Source of the DNA: Corynebacterium striatum ATCC 6940 | GTDB taxonomy: Bacteria > Actinomycetota > Actinomycetes > Mycobacteriales > Mycobacteriaceae | Assembly (NCBI RefSeq): GCF_000159135.1 | Contig: NZ_GG667521.1 | Span: 195,039 to 244,980, forward strand | Direction: 5' to 3' | DNA: 49,942 nucleotides | Shown here: positions 28,750-37,467 of the stretch, in pieces | Position numbering within the stretch: position 1 is the stretch's first letter | Layout of the letters: each line of letters opens with the position of its first letter | The notes under the pieces: model-generated | The model's database searches: none | What the model saw: only the letters and a program-made list of their open reading frames with translations | What the model was told of the DNA's origin: nothing | Position numbers and translations under genes: made by a program

Positions 28750-30042
28750 ATGGCAGCAATCGTCATCGTTGGCGCTCAGTGGGGCGACGAAGGTAAAGGT
28801 AAGGCCACCGACATCCTCGGTGGCAAGGTTGACTACGTAGTCAAGCCGAATGGCGGCAACAACGCTGGCCATACTGTTGTAGTTGGCGGCGAGAAGTATG
28901 AGCTCAAGCTCCTTCCCGCCGGCATTCTCTCTGAGAACGCAATTCCGGTGCTGGGCAATGGCGTGGTTATCAATCTCGAGGCCCTCTTTGATGAGATCGA
29001 CGGCCTTGAGGCACGCGGCGCGAATGCCTCGCGCCTGCGTATCTCCGCGAACGCTCATCTTGTGGCGCCGTACCACCAGACTTTGGACCGCGTGCAGGAG
29101 CGTTTCTTGGGCAAGCGCGCCATTGGCACCACGGGCCGCGGCATCGGTCCGGCTTACTCTGACAAGGTCGCCCGTATTGGCATCCGCGTGCAGGACATCT
29201 TCGATGAGTCCATCCTGCGCCAGAAGGTTGAGTCTGCGCTGGACATTAAGAACCAGATGCTGGTGAAGATGTACAACCGCAAGGCAATTGATCCTGACCA
29301 GATCGTGGAATACTTCTTGAGCTACCGTGACCGTTTGGCTCCCATGGTTATTGATGCTGAACTGGAACTCAACAAGGCTCTTGAGGCTGGTAAGCACGTC
29401 CTCATGGAGGGCGGCCAGGCAACGATGCTGGACGTTGACCACGGAACTTACCCGTTCGTGACCTCCTCCAACCCATCTGCCGGCGGTGCTTCGGTGGGCT
29501 CGGGTATTGGCCCGACCCGTATTAAAACCTCGCTGGGCATCATCAAGGCCTACACCACCCGTGTGGGTGCCGGCCCGTTCCCGACCGAGCTCTTCGACAA
29601 GTGGGGCGAATACCTACAGACCACCGGTGGTGAGATTGGCGTAAATACCGGCCGTAAGCGTCGCTGTGGTTGGTACGATTCCGTGGTGGCTCGTTATGCC
29701 ACCCGCGTTAATGGGTTCACAGACTACTTCCTGACCAAGCTGGACGTGCTCACTGGTATTGGTGAGATTCCGATCTGCGTGGCTTACGACGTCGATGGCA
29801 AGCGCTACGACGAGATGCCGCTGACCCAGTCTGAGTTCCACCACGCCACGCCAATCTTTGAGACCATGCCGGCCTGGGATGAGGACATTACAGGCTGCAA
29901 GACCTTCGAGGAACTCCCACAGAAGGCTCAGGACTACGTCCTACGCCTTGAGGAACTCTCTGGTTGCCGCATGTCCTACATCGGCGTTGGACCGGGCCGC
30001 GACCAGACCATCGTGCGCCACGATGTAATGAGTGATCACTAA
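28750..30042 (+). CDS. purA: Adenylosuccinate synthetase PurA
   Basis: A 430-residue GTP-dependent enzyme that converts IMP and aspartate to adenylosuccinate in AMP synthesis. The N-terminal [18 protein letters not shown] is the family's P-loop signature, followed by [19 protein letters not shown] and the catalytic-loop region [15 protein letters not shown]. The length is full. AGGAAG precedes the ATG. The gene stands alone, with TAAAGT as a possible -10 near 28700 and a strong terminator after it. Confidence 0.98.
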   Translation: MAAIVIVGAQWGDEGKGKATDILGGKVDYVVKPNGGNNAGHTVVVGGEKYELKLLPAGILSENAIPVLGNGVVINLEALFDEIDGLEARGANASRLRISANAHLVAPYHQTLDRVQERFLGKRAIGTTGRGIGPAYSDKVARIGIRVQDIFDESILRQKVESALDIKNQMLVKMYNRKAIDPDQIVEYFLSYRDRLAPMVIDAELELNKALEAGKHVLMEGGQATMLDVDHGTYPFVTSSNPSAGGASVGSGIGPTRIKTSLGIIKAYTTRVGAGPFPTELFDKWGEYLQTTGGEIGVNTGRKRRCGWYDSVVARYATRVNGFTDYFLTKLDVLTGIGEIPICVAYDVDGKRYDEMPLTQSEFHHATPIFETMPAWDEDITGCKTFEELPQKAQDYVLRLEELSGCRMSYIGVGPGRDQTIVRHDVMSDH

Positions 30043-30077
30043 TCCGAATATCCAATACGAGATACTCAACTTAAATT

Positions 30078-30112
30078 AAGGCAGGGTTCCCTAACGGGGT
30101 CCTGCCTTTTTG
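30078..30112 (+). terminator. Rho-independent terminator after purA
   Basis: GGCAGG (30080-30085) pairs with CCTGCC (30101-30106), with an inner GTTCCC/GGGGT pairing, followed by TTTTT. Confidence 0.9.
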
Positions 30113-30546
30113 CGTAGTTACCACCGTTTGCGAGATACATTCCTATGTCGAAAGTTCCATAAACTATTCCTTAAATAGAAAATCCGAGATTAACCAAGTG
30201 GCCGAGCATTTGCATTTTCACCGTGGCAGCAATCACAATGTTGTTTCCTAACACTAAATTAGAAGGATGTTCCTGGTAGGGGCGTGTATAGGAATGCTTA
30301 ATGGCCAAATCTAAGGGAGGATTGGGGGTTTATGGCATCAGCATCACTGGCGCACTTAAGTTGGTTTAATTTAAGCTGTCTCACGAGTTCAGAGTGAGGC
30401 CTCGCCCAATACTCTTACCTTGCTTGGCGGACCACGCTGGGCTGGCTCCCAGCCGTTTTCCTTAAATGGCTGGCTTCTTCTATGGACCATGCCATCCCTG
30501 AAACCCATAGTTAATTTCTCAGGGACTATTAGAAAGGACTTCTTGT
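30113..30546 (+). other. Long region upstream of the surface-protein gene, no confident gene
   Basis: A 434-base AT-richer stretch. It contains a GCTGGG-CTGGCT-CCCAGC hairpin followed by GTTTTCC (30436-30459), a CTTAA/TTAAG inverted repeat near 30355, and a 21-codon frame (ATG 30332, TGA 30395-30397) with GGGAGG 11 bases upstream. The stretch could be a long 5' leader with a terminator-like attenuator. No recognisable riboswitch was seen. Confidence 0.35.
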
Positions 30547-31995
30547 ATGATCAAGAAGGGCATTCGGCCGACTGTTAAAGCGCGTCGTCGCGGCACCTCT
30601 ATTGCCGCTGCTGTACTCTCAGTCGCACTTGTCTCCCCATTCATTCACGCAGTTTCTGCGCCGGTTGCTTACGCGCAGACCACAACTGGCACTACTGCAC
30701 CGGATACCACCGCTGGCCCAAACGACCGCGATACCGACGGCGACGGTCTGACCGACGACCAGGAAGTCAACGTTACCAAGACTGACCCGACCAACCCGGA
30801 CACCGATGGCGATGGCCTGACCGACGGCCAGGAAGTCAACGTTCACAAGACTGACCCAACCGAGCCTGACACCGATGGCGACAACATCAAAGATGGTGAC
30901 GAGGTCAACGGCAACAACGGCAACAAGGATTGGGACGGCGACGGCAATCCGGATCCGACGAGTCCGAACCATGCTGACTCCGATGGTGACGACAACGACG
31001 ACGATAAGGAGATTCTGCAGGGCACCAATCCTAACGATCCGGACTCCAAGCCTTCCGGCAAGGACTCCGATGGTGACGGCCTGACCGATGAGGATGAAAC
31101 CAGTGGCGAAAGGAACACTGGATTCGGCAAAAAGCCGACCGAACCGAACAACCCGGACACCGATGACGACGGCGTCAAAGACGGCCATGAAATCCTCGAC
31201 GGCACCGATCCGAACAACTCGGACACCGATTACGATGGCTTGATTGACGGTGACGAGAAGGCTAAGGGCACCGATCCGAAGAAGGCTGATACCGATGGGG
31301 ACGGCATCAAAGATGGTGACGAGGTCAGCGGCAACAACGGCAACAAGGATTGGGACGGTGACGGCAATCCGGATCCGACGAATCCTACCAAGCGTGACTC
31401 CGACAATGATGGCGTTGACGACAAGACTGAGATCGAGAAAGGCACCAACCCGAACGATCCGAACTCCAAGCCTTCCGACGAGGGTGAGACCACCAAGGCT
31501 CCTAATTGGAACGACGGCAAGACCTCCCCGGGCAAGAAGGTAGAGCTTCCTAACAACGGTGGCGCTGTTCAGGACGGCACCACCGTTGAGGTTAAAGGTC
31601 CGGGCAAGGCTGAAATCGACGAGAGGGGCCAACTCGTTGTTACCCCGAGTGATGACGCTAAGCCGGGCGATACGATCACCGTTACTGTCAAGGCCAAGGA
31701 CGGCAAGGTCGTCGACACCGTTACCGTGACCGTCGTGAAGGAGAAGGGGGATTCTTCCAACGGCGGTTCTTCCAACGGTGACCTGGGTCGTTTTATCCTA
31801 GCTGGCCTGGCTGTAGGCCTGCCGCTGCTGTTCCTGATTCCGGGTGGCTTGGCTTCCCAGATCAAGGTTCCGGGTCTGTCCCCGTTCATCGAGCAGATTT
31901 CCAGCCAGCTTGGCAAGGCCAACATCGAACTGCTGAAGCAATTGGGCATCTACAACCCGGCTATTGCTAAGCAGCTTGCTGGCATCAACGCTTAG
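30547..31995 (+). CDS. Secreted calcium-binding-repeat (thrombospondin type 3-like) surface protein, probably truncated
   Basis: A 482-residue protein with a basic start, a hydrophobic signal sequence (about 17-43, ending PVAYAQ) and about nine Asp-rich repeats ([26 protein letters not shown]) spanning about 58-310, the kind that bind Ca2+. A Rib/YPDG-like domain follows (about 320-400, [11 protein letters not shown] to DTVTVTV), then a Ser/Gly linker, a hydrophobic span ([20 protein letters not shown]) and an amphipathic tail ([20 protein letters not shown]). Many corynebacterial surface proteins end in such a tail plus another hydrophobic stretch; here a TAG intervenes. No LPxTG motif is seen. 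AAAGGA precedes the ATG. An adhesin role is inferred. Confidence 0.85.
   Translation: MIKKGIRPTVKARRRGTSIAAAVLSVALVSPFIHAVSAPVAYAQTTTGTTAPDTTAGPNDRDTDGDGLTDDQEVNVTKTDPTNPDTDGDGLTDGQEVNVHKTDPTEPDTDGDNIKDGDEVNGNNGNKDWDGDGNPDPTSPNHADSDGDDNDDDKEILQGTNPNDPDSKPSGKDSDGDGLTDEDETSGERNTGFGKKPTEPNNPDTDDDGVKDGHEILDGTDPNNSDTDYDGLIDGDEKAKGTDPKKADTDGDGIKDGDEVSGNNGNKDWDGDGNPDPTNPTKRDSDNDGVDDKTEIEKGTNPNDPNSKPSDEGETTKAPNWNDGKTSPGKKVELPNNGGAVQDGTTVEVKGPGKAEIDERGQLVVTPSDDAKPGDTITVTVKAKDGKVVDTVTVTVVKEKGDSSNGGSSNGDLGRFILAGLAVGLPLLFLIPGGLASQIKVPGLSPFIEQISSQLGKANIELLKQLGIYNPAIAKQLAGINA
30885..30960 (+). repeat. Internal long repeat of the surface-protein gene, copy 1
   Basis: These 76 bases recur at 31305-31380 with two differences, offset by exactly 420 bases (140 codons). 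Homology continues more weakly on the right (DSDxDxxDDKxEIxxGTNP). Confidence 0.9.
31305..31380 (+). repeat. Internal long repeat of the surface-protein gene, copy 2
   Basis: Second copy of 30885-30960; encodes [20 protein letters not shown] and the residues just after it. Points to an in-frame segmental duplication. Confidence 0.9.
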
Positions 31996-32103
31996 TTCGG
32001 TAAGTACGGCGAGTCAGCTGGCAAGGTTGCTGGCGGTGTCGCTCTGGTTGCCACTAGCTTTACCACCAAGCGAAACGCCTGTCTTCTACATCTTTCCAAG
32101 TAG
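31996..32103 (+). pseudogene. Coding-like continuation of the surface protein after its TAG stop
   Basis: Directly after the TAG the same frame reads FGKYGESAGKVAGGVALVAT and goes on to a TAG at 32101-32103 (35 codons). The first 20 residues look like the amphipathic and hydrophobic C-terminus expected in homologs; the last part runs into the terminator. I infer that the stop at 31993-31995 is a recent truncation and that the last residues have decayed. Confidence 0.5.
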
Positions 32104-32116
32104 AAGGCGGGCGTTT
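32073..32116 (+). terminator. Terminator-like 17-bp hairpin after the surface-protein gene
   Basis: AAACGCCTGTCTTCTAC pairs with GTAGAAGGCGGGCGTTT, fully paired in RNA with two G-U pairs, around a 10-base loop. The T-run is only TTT. Confidence 0.65.
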
Positions 32117-32225
32117 GGAGATCGCTCGGCCTTCGTTCTTGCCTGCGGCCTGCCGCGGCGTTAAATATCTTGCATCCTGGCTTTTCAGTAATAAGACTGT
32201 GAAGAACATGTGCAATAATTCAAGG

Positions 32226-33575
32226 ATGGATATTTCAGGCGACATCGCAGGTTATATAGGTACCCCCCTTACCGGTAACGCCACCAAAGTGCTGTTGCTT
32301 GGCGCAGGCGAGCTAGGCAAGCAACTAGTTATTGCCTTCCAGAACTTGGGCCTTGAGGTACACGCCGTCGACCGCTACGCCGGCGCCCCTGCACAACAGC
32401 TCGCGCACTTTAGCTACATCGCGGACATCACCGATGAAGCCAAGGTGCTCGAAATCGCCGAGCGCATCCGGCCAGACTATATCGTCCCCGAAGTTGAGAT
32501 TGTGGCCGTCGAGGCGCTGTCGCGGCTTGAGTCCGAAACCCCCGCCGTCGTCGTCCCTAGCGCCCGGGCGTGCGAACTGACCCAGTCCCGCCAGACCATT
32601 CGTGAAACGGCCGAAAACATTGGCCTGCCCGTAACCGCATACCGCTTTGCCAGCTCCGCGGAGGAGCTTGCCGAAGCCGTCCATGAGCTGGGCATGCCGT
32701 GCATCGTAAAGCCGGATGTGGCAACCTCCGGCAAGGGCCACATGCTGGTCAAGGACGAGGAAGATCTCAAGGACGCATGGAACCTCGTGCGCCGTGTATC
32801 TTCCGATGAAAAGCGCGTCATCGCTGAGCGCTTCGTAGACTTCGACTACGAGGTCACCCTTCTTGCAGTGCGCTCCATCGATCCTGTCTCCGGCAAGCTG
32901 TGCACGTGGTTTAGCGAGCCTATCGGCCACCGCCACGAGCGCGGCGACCTCATCGAATCCTGGCAGCCGCTGGCCATGAGTGAGATCGCACTTGAGAACG
33001 CACGCTCCGTTGCCGCGCGCATCTCCAACGAGCTGGGCGGGCGCGGCGTCTACGGCGTTGAGCTCTTCGTCGCCGACGAGGACGTGTACTTCTCTTCCGT
33101 CTCCCCGCGCCCTTCCGATACCGCCATGCTCACGGGTTACACGCAGCGCTTCTCCGAATTCGAGCTGCACGCCCGCGCCATCCTGGGCTACCCAATCGAC
33201 GTCACCCTAACCTCACCCGGCGCCAGCGTGGTGCTGCATGCCGACGCCGCGACAGACGACGTCGCCTATAGCGGCGTTGCAGAGGCCATGACCTTCGAAG
33301 AGACCGACGTCCGTCTCTTTGGCAAGCCCGGTGCCTACGTTGGTCGCCGCATGGGCATGGTGGCTACCACCGCAGAAGACGTCGAGACTGCGCGCGATCG
33401 TGCCGCGCTTGCCGCCGCCAAGATCAGCATCAGCCAGACCCCGAACGCGCCGGTTGTCGCCAACGCACAGGCCGTGGACCCAGTAGCTAACGATGCCGTC
33501 GACATCGATTTCATCGAGGTCGCTGAGCCCGTCGTCGAGGTCGACCCAGCTCTCAACCGTTCCGCAGACGATTAG
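32226..33575 (+). CDS. purT: Formate-dependent phosphoribosylglycinamide formyltransferase PurT
   Basis: A 449-residue ATP-grasp enzyme that formylates GAR using formate and ATP in purine synthesis. The N-terminal Rossmann part has TKVLLLGAGELGKQLVIAFQ, followed by DYIVPEVEIVAVEALSRLE, the ATP-grasp segment GMPCIVKPDVATSGKGHML and a metal-site region GGRGVYGVELFVADEDVYFS. The last 55 residues are an Ala/Val/Asp-rich extension beyond the usual length. ATG 32226 is chosen because the fold begins soon after; ATG 32208 is an alternative and neither has a strong ribosome site. Its stop overlaps the stop of the convergent acetyltransferase. Confidence 0.93.
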   Translation: MDISGDIAGYIGTPLTGNATKVLLLGAGELGKQLVIAFQNLGLEVHAVDRYAGAPAQQLAHFSYIADITDEAKVLEIAERIRPDYIVPEVEIVAVEALSRLESETPAVVVPSARACELTQSRQTIRETAENIGLPVTAYRFASSAEELAEAVHELGMPCIVKPDVATSGKGHMLVKDEEDLKDAWNLVRRVSSDEKRVIAERFVDFDYEVTLLAVRSIDPVSGKLCTWFSEPIGHRHERGDLIESWQPLAMSEIALENARSVAARISNELGGRGVYGVELFVADEDVYFSSVSPRPSDTAMLTGYTQRFSEFELHARAILGYPIDVTLTSPGASVVLHADAATDDVAYSGVAEAMTFEETDVRLFGKPGAYVGRRMGMVATTAEDVETARDRAALAAAKISISQTPNAPVVANAQAVDPVANDAVDIDFIEVAEPVVEVDPALNRSADD

Positions 33576-34042
33576 CCCTCGCGGCGCAGGATCATCGGCT
33601 GGTGGGGGATACCCTCGTCGTCGAAAAGCTCGCCGCACACCTCAAAGCCGTAGGCACTGTAGTAATCCACCAGCGGTGCCTGTGCCTCCAAGTAGACCGG
33701 CTGGCCGCTCATGGCCACTGCGGCATACTGCAACGCTGCTTCCATGACCTGCTTGCCCAGGCCCGTGCCGCGAGCCTGTTTATCCAGAGCAAAGCGGCCA
33801 AATTGGGCCACCTCCTCGCCATCTAGCGTGGAGGGGAAGACGCGCGCGGTGCCAACAATACCGCGGGTGTCGTCGTCGAAAGCCAAGATATGCACTGTGG
33901 AATCGAGCGCATCGGTGTCATCGATTTCGGCATACGGGCACTGCTGCTCATGCACGAAGACGTCCACGCGCAGTTTGTAGAGCGCGTGGACGTCAAGCGG
34001 ATTCATGTGGGTAATGGGCGCAGCAGTGAGCGTGTAAGTCAT
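33572..34042 (-). CDS. GNAT family N-acetyltransferase (ElaA-like)
   Basis: A 156-residue acetyl-CoA-dependent acyltransferase. The start DVHALYKLRVDVFVHEQQCPY is the ElaA-type N-terminus, and the acetyl-CoA pyrophosphate loop is FALDKQARGTGLGKQVMEAA (Q/RxxGxG/A pattern). VYLEAQAPLVDYYSAYGFEV supplies the typical strand and YxxxGF motif. The substrate is unknown. It converges on purT with four bases of overlap. Confidence 0.9.
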   Translation of the reverse strand: MTYTLTAAPITHMNPLDVHALYKLRVDVFVHEQQCPYAEIDDTDALDSTVHILAFDDDTRGIVGTARVFPSTLDGEEVAQFGRFALDKQARGTGLGKQVMEAALQYAAVAMSGQPVYLEAQAPLVDYYSAYGFEVCGELFDDEGIPHQPMILRREG

Positions 34043-34089
34043 GCCCGCGATCTTAGCGGTGGTAGTTCGACTTGGTATCTGCTCGGTGC

Positions 34090-34950
34090 TTACTTGGTCG
34101 CTTGGCTTAGGCGCGCAATGTGCAGGGTTAGATACGTGATTTCATCCGCGGTGAGACTCTCATTCATGCGCAGCTCGATGACTCCGGCGACTGTACGGGC
34201 GCACTGTGCGGCATCCGGGTATTGGTCGTTGATGACGTTGGATACAGGAGACCCCGGCGAATCCAGCTGCGAGTGCTCAGCCATGCGTACGAACAAGTAA
34301 CGCAAGTGCGTGATAAAGCGGGCAACAGAAAGATCTTCGCTTTCAAGTTCCACGCCGTTGTGGCTGCCGATGATGTCCAGCAGCTGCTGGATAAGTCCTG
34401 TCATGCGGTAGGTGCCGGATAGGTCGCCCACCGTGAAACCGGCATTGACCAGGTGCAAGGTCAGCGCCACTGCCTCAGACTCAGGCAGTGGGGAATGCAG
34501 CCCTTTATTGATCTCCTGGAGCAGAGTGCTGGCCAGCGCGAAATCCTCAGCGTAGAGATGGCGGACCTCAGCCTCGAGCGGATACTCGATGCTTATTCCG
34601 CGGTTGACCGCCGAATGCACGTGGTCTGCTAGAGCCACCACCAGGGTGAGTTTGCTGCGCAGCGTATCCGGCACGTGAGCGCGGTCCATGGCTTCCAGCA
34701 CTAGCTGGATGAACTCACCCGGGACGGCGGCGAGCATGGCAGCAGAGTGATCGGGGTCCCGGCCTGAGGCCGGTACGAATACCTTGACCACTTTGGCTGG
34801 ATCGACGGCGTCGCCAGCCTTTGCCTGAAAGCCGATTCCGCGGCCGGTCACGATGACGTCTTCTGTGTCCTCGCCTGCGGGAGTGCCAGCGTTGCTGCCG
34901 GTACGGCGCGCCAAGACGACGTTGTTGTTGAAGACGCGCAGGATCTGCAT
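34090..34950 (-). CDS. BglG/LicT/SacY-family transcriptional antiterminator
   Basis: A 286-residue RNA-binding regulator. Residues 1-60 form the co-antiterminator domain (QILRVFNNNVVLAR, GRGIGFQAKAGDAVD), which binds the RAT element; two PTS regulation domains follow, with the expected histidines near LADHVHSAVNRG (PRD1) and RMAEHSQLDSPG (PRD2). When the sugar is present the unphosphorylated EII no longer inhibits it and it lets transcription continue past the leader terminator. A RAT lies at 37205-37231 ahead of the PTS gene upstream of it. It is separated from that gene by 116 bases containing a strong hairpin. Confidence 0.93.
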   Translation of the reverse strand: MQILRVFNNNVVLARRTGSNAGTPAGEDTEDVIVTGRGIGFQAKAGDAVDPAKVVKVFVPASGRDPDHSAAMLAAVPGEFIQLVLEAMDRAHVPDTLRSKLTLVVALADHVHSAVNRGISIEYPLEAEVRHLYAEDFALASTLLQEINKGLHSPLPESEAVALTLHLVNAGFTVGDLSGTYRMTGLIQQLLDIIGSHNGVELESEDLSVARFITHLRYLFVRMAEHSQLDSPGSPVSNVINDQYPDAAQCARTVAGVIELRMNESLTADEITYLTLHIARLSQATK

Positions 34951-34990
34951 TGCTGAATCAATTCCTTCTTCAGGCGGTGGGCACGGATAA

Positions 34991-35019
34991 GGCCCGATAG
35001 TAGTTAAGACTATCGGGCC
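34991..35019 (-). terminator. Hairpin between the PTS gene and the antiterminator gene
   Basis: An 11-bp perfect stem, GGCCCGATAGT with ACTATCGGGCC around a 7-base loop, followed on the minus strand by TTAT. A second GC-rich hairpin lies next to it (35020-35050). These would lower read-through into the antiterminator gene. Confidence 0.65.
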
Positions 35020-35066
35020 TATAGGGCACGCGCGCCGAGGCGCGGAGCCCTAATTCAGGGTTGTTA

Positions 35067-37079
35067 CTAGCGGGTAGCGGTGATGATGATATCGCCAGCC
35101 GTAGCCTTCTTAATTCCGGCCGGAGTTACCTCGGCCAGTGCCTTGGTGTTGGTCACGGCCACCACGATGGTGGTGTCGTAGCCTGCGGCGCGTACGGCAC
35201 CGAAATCGACGGTGGCCAGGAGCTCGCCGGCCTTGATGGTATCGCCCTTCTTGACGGCTGGGGCGAATCCCTCGCCCTTCATCTTCACGGTGTTGATGCC
35301 GATGTGGACGAGGACCTCGACGCCGGACTCGGTCTTGATGCCATAAGCGTGGCCGGTCTTCATCGCGCTGACGATTACGCCGGATACCGGGGCGTAGACC
35401 TCGTCGGAAGCGGGGATGACACCCACGCCGTCGCCCAGCGTTCCTGCGGAGAACACTGGGTCATTGATTTCGGTCATCGGAACAACTTCGCCCTCAGCGG
35501 GGGAAGTGATGACGGTCTCGGTTTCAGCGGGGGCCTCGGCAGCGGTGTCGGGGGCGGCGGCCTCGGCCGGGGCGTCGTCAAGCGCAGCAGCGCCTGCACC
35601 AGCGGCAGCGGCCTTCTGGGCGGCGCGCTCCTCTGGGGTGCGGTAGTCGGAGATGAAGACCGCGATGAAAGCAACCACGAATGCCACGGTGATGGCGATG
35701 ACGTACTTGAGCATCGGGTTGAAGACGGAGATGGTCAGCAGCGAGGTAAAGACGAAGGCGTCGGTGGTGATGCCGTTGGAGCCTAGGGTAAGCAGTGCAA
35801 CGGTGAGGCCGCCGGCGAAGCAGCCCACCAGCATGCGCGGGTAAATCCTCTTGTAGCGCAAGTGAATACCGTACAGGGAAGGCTCGGAGACGCCACCCAG
35901 CAGACCGGCGGCGAGAGCGGAACCAGAGGTCTGGCGCATCACGGTGTCCTTGTCGCGGATGGACAAAGCAAGCACAGCGGCGGTTGCGCCGAAGCAGGCG
36001 AAGTTCCATGCACCCATTGGGCCCTGGATGAAGTCGTAGCCCAAGGTCTGGATGTTAACCAGCATCAGGGCGTTCAGTGGCCAGTGCAGACCCAGCGGAA
36101 CCAGGAATGGGTAGAGCATCGGGATAGCGAGAGCGAAGACGAATGGCACGTTGTCGTTCATCCAGGACAGGCCAGCGCCAATGCCGTTACCAGCCCACAC
36201 ACCGAACGGGCCGATGAGGAAGGCGGTCAGTGGGATAACGATGAGCATGGTGAAGAAAGGAACGAAGACCATGTGGATGGAAGTAGGAATGATCTTCTGG
36301 AAGAAGCGGTAGACCAGCGCTGCTACATAAGCCATCATCAAAGGCACGAAGACGTTGCCGCCGTAATCAGGCAGCTGCATGGTCATGCCAAAGATTGGGA
36401 TGGTGCACTGTTCGGTGCCCAGGGTGTCATTGACAACGCATTGAACGGCCGGGTTCTCAGTGAGGTTGAGGAACTCCGGGGTGAGCAGCGCTGCCATGAT
36501 GGCGGCCGGGACCCAAGGGTCGATGCGCAGCTTCTTGCCAGCGTTGTAAGCCACCATCAAAGGCAGGAAGTAGAAGACGGAACGCCACATGGCGTCGACG
36601 AAGAACCACGAGGCCGGCTTGTCAGGCGCGCGGAAGTCGACGATTCCGAATGCGTCGAGGATCGACGCGAACGCGATGATGAGCGAGGCGCCCAGCAGGA
36701 CACCCAGAATTGGACGGAAGGAATCGGACAGGTACTCAAAGAACTTGTCCATGAAAGGGACCTTGCCCTTGGCCTTGGCGCGAGCGGCAGCCTTGATGTC
36801 CGCATCGCTTGGGCCGCCGTCCTTCATGGCGGGCAAGGCGTTGATCTCGTCGTAGACGGTGGCAACGTCGCCACCGATAACGACCTGGTAGTTCGAGCCG
36901 CCCTGGGGGACTGCGCCCAGCACCTTAGGGATGGCCTCGAGGGCCTCCTTGTTGACCTTCGAGGAGTCATTGAGCTGGAAGCGCAAGCGAGTGGCACAGT
37001 GAGTAAACGATGCAATGTTGTCTGCGCCGCCAATGCCATCGAGGATGGCCTCAGCTGCGGAGCGCGTTTGCGTCGACAT
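35067..37079 (-). CDS. PTS EIIBCA permease, glucose/beta-glucoside family
   Basis: A 670-residue phosphotransferase permease that phosphorylates its sugar during uptake. Domain order is B-C-A: EIIB with phospho-Cys28 (SFTHCATRLRF), a membrane EIIC domain (about 110-490) with LGLHWPLNALMLVNIQTLGY and GGVSEPSLYGIHLRYKRIYP, an Ala-rich linker, and EIIA with phospho-His592 (VEVLVHIGINTVKMKG). It resembles corynebacterial PtsG strongly, but the adjacent antiterminator and RAT leader are typical of beta-glucoside (bgl) systems. No phospho-beta-glucosidase is next to it. ATG 37079 is preferred over the longer frame, with AAAGGAAC just upstream. The sugar remains open between glucose and a beta-glucoside. 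Confidence 0.9.
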   Translation of the reverse strand: MSTQTRSAAEAILDGIGGADNIASFTHCATRLRFQLNDSSKVNKEALEAIPKVLGAVPQGGSNYQVVIGGDVATVYDEINALPAMKDGGPSDADIKAAARAKAKGKVPFMDKFFEYLSDSFRPILGVLLGASLIIAFASILDAFGIVDFRAPDKPASWFFVDAMWRSVFYFLPLMVAYNAGKKLRIDPWVPAAIMAALLTPEFLNLTENPAVQCVVNDTLGTEQCTIPIFGMTMQLPDYGGNVFVPLMMAYVAALVYRFFQKIIPTSIHMVFVPFFTMLIVIPLTAFLIGPFGVWAGNGIGAGLSWMNDNVPFVFALAIPMLYPFLVPLGLHWPLNALMLVNIQTLGYDFIQGPMGAWNFACFGATAAVLALSIRDKDTVMRQTSGSALAAGLLGGVSEPSLYGIHLRYKRIYPRMLVGCFAGGLTVALLTLGSNGITTDAFVFTSLLTISVFNPMLKYVIAITVAFVVAFIAVFISDYRTPEERAAQKAAAAGAGAAALDDAPAEAAAPDTAAEAPAETETVITSPAEGEVVPMTEINDPVFSAGTLGDGVGVIPASDEVYAPVSGVIVSAMKTGHAYGIKTESGVEVLVHIGINTVKMKGEGFAPAVKKGDTIKAGELLATVDFGAVRAAGYDTTIVVAVTNTKALAEVTPAGIKKATAGDIIITATR

Positions 37080-37144
37080 GTGAGTTCCTTTCGAAATCCT
37101 GGGGCGGACTTTGTAGTTCCTGAGGCGGCGAATGTGCCCTAAAA

Positions 37145-37214
37145 CCACAAAAGACCCAGGGCGCTGGGGCGATGCCGCGTATGCTTACGCGACGCTCATA
37201 GCGTCCTAGGTCTT
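37145..37214 (-). terminator. Leader terminator of the PTS gene (antitermination target)
   Basis: On the minus strand AAGACCTAGG pairs with CCTGGGTCTT, followed by TTGTGGTTTT. Two small hairpins lie inside the loop (37191-37205 and 37177-37190). The 5' arm overlaps the 3' end of the RAT, so RAT folding and terminator folding exclude each other. Confidence 0.7.
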
Positions 37215-37231
37215 GCCCGAAGTAACAATCC
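37205..37231 (-). promoter_or_regulatory. RAT (ribonucleic antiterminator) element
   Basis: The minus strand reads GGATTGTTACT, then TCGG, then GCAAGACCTAGG. This matches the BglG/LicT-type RAT (GGATTGTTACT...GCAAAACC). It lies 126 bases before the EIIBCA start and is the likely target of the antiterminator at 34090. Confidence 0.85.
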
Positions 37232-37274
37232 TTAACTCGGAGCTTACTCTGGGGGGCTCACTGTTCCAAGTGTA

Positions 37275-37290
37275 TGTGTCTGAACGCACA
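37275..37290. promoter_or_regulatory. GlxR-like site between the PTS and pta genes
   Basis: TGTG-TCTGAACG-CACA matches the outer halves of the GlxR consensus with correct 16-base length. A second, weaker candidate (TGTT-N8-CACA) is at 37330-37345. Either could serve the PTS promoter or the divergent pta promoter. Confidence 0.45.
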
Positions 37291-37400
37291 ATTTTTGGGT
37301 GGCGGTGGGTGGGATTGACTCATGCAGTGTGTTTTACGTTTCACAATCGCTATTAGAAACGGCTTTATTCGGACATCTCCAGTAAAGTGAAGGCGTCACT

Positions 37401-37430
37401 GTGTGCCGCGTTTAGTGACTTGCGGCACAC
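37401..37430 (+). promoter_or_regulatory. Perfect inverted repeat in the pta leader
   Basis: GTGTGCCGC and GCGGCACAC, 9-base arms with a 12-base loop, ending 37 bases before the pta start. A -10-like TAAAGT at 37383-37388 would place the repeat in the transcript leader, so it may be an RNA hairpin or an operator. Confidence 0.5.
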
Positions 37431-37467
37431 TATTCGTCTACTCTTTGAAAGAGAAAGGCTACTGAGA

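Noticed and set aside
30332..30397. 21-codon frame with GGGAGG upstream in the surface-protein leader
   Set aside because: Short, spacing to the ribosome site is long, and there is no amino-acid run that would point to a leader peptide; mentioned only in the region entry.
35057..35067. GGGTTGTTACT on the plus strand, resembling the start of a RAT
   Set aside because: Wrong strand for the PTS operon, lacks the second half (GCAARACC) and has no terminator beside it.
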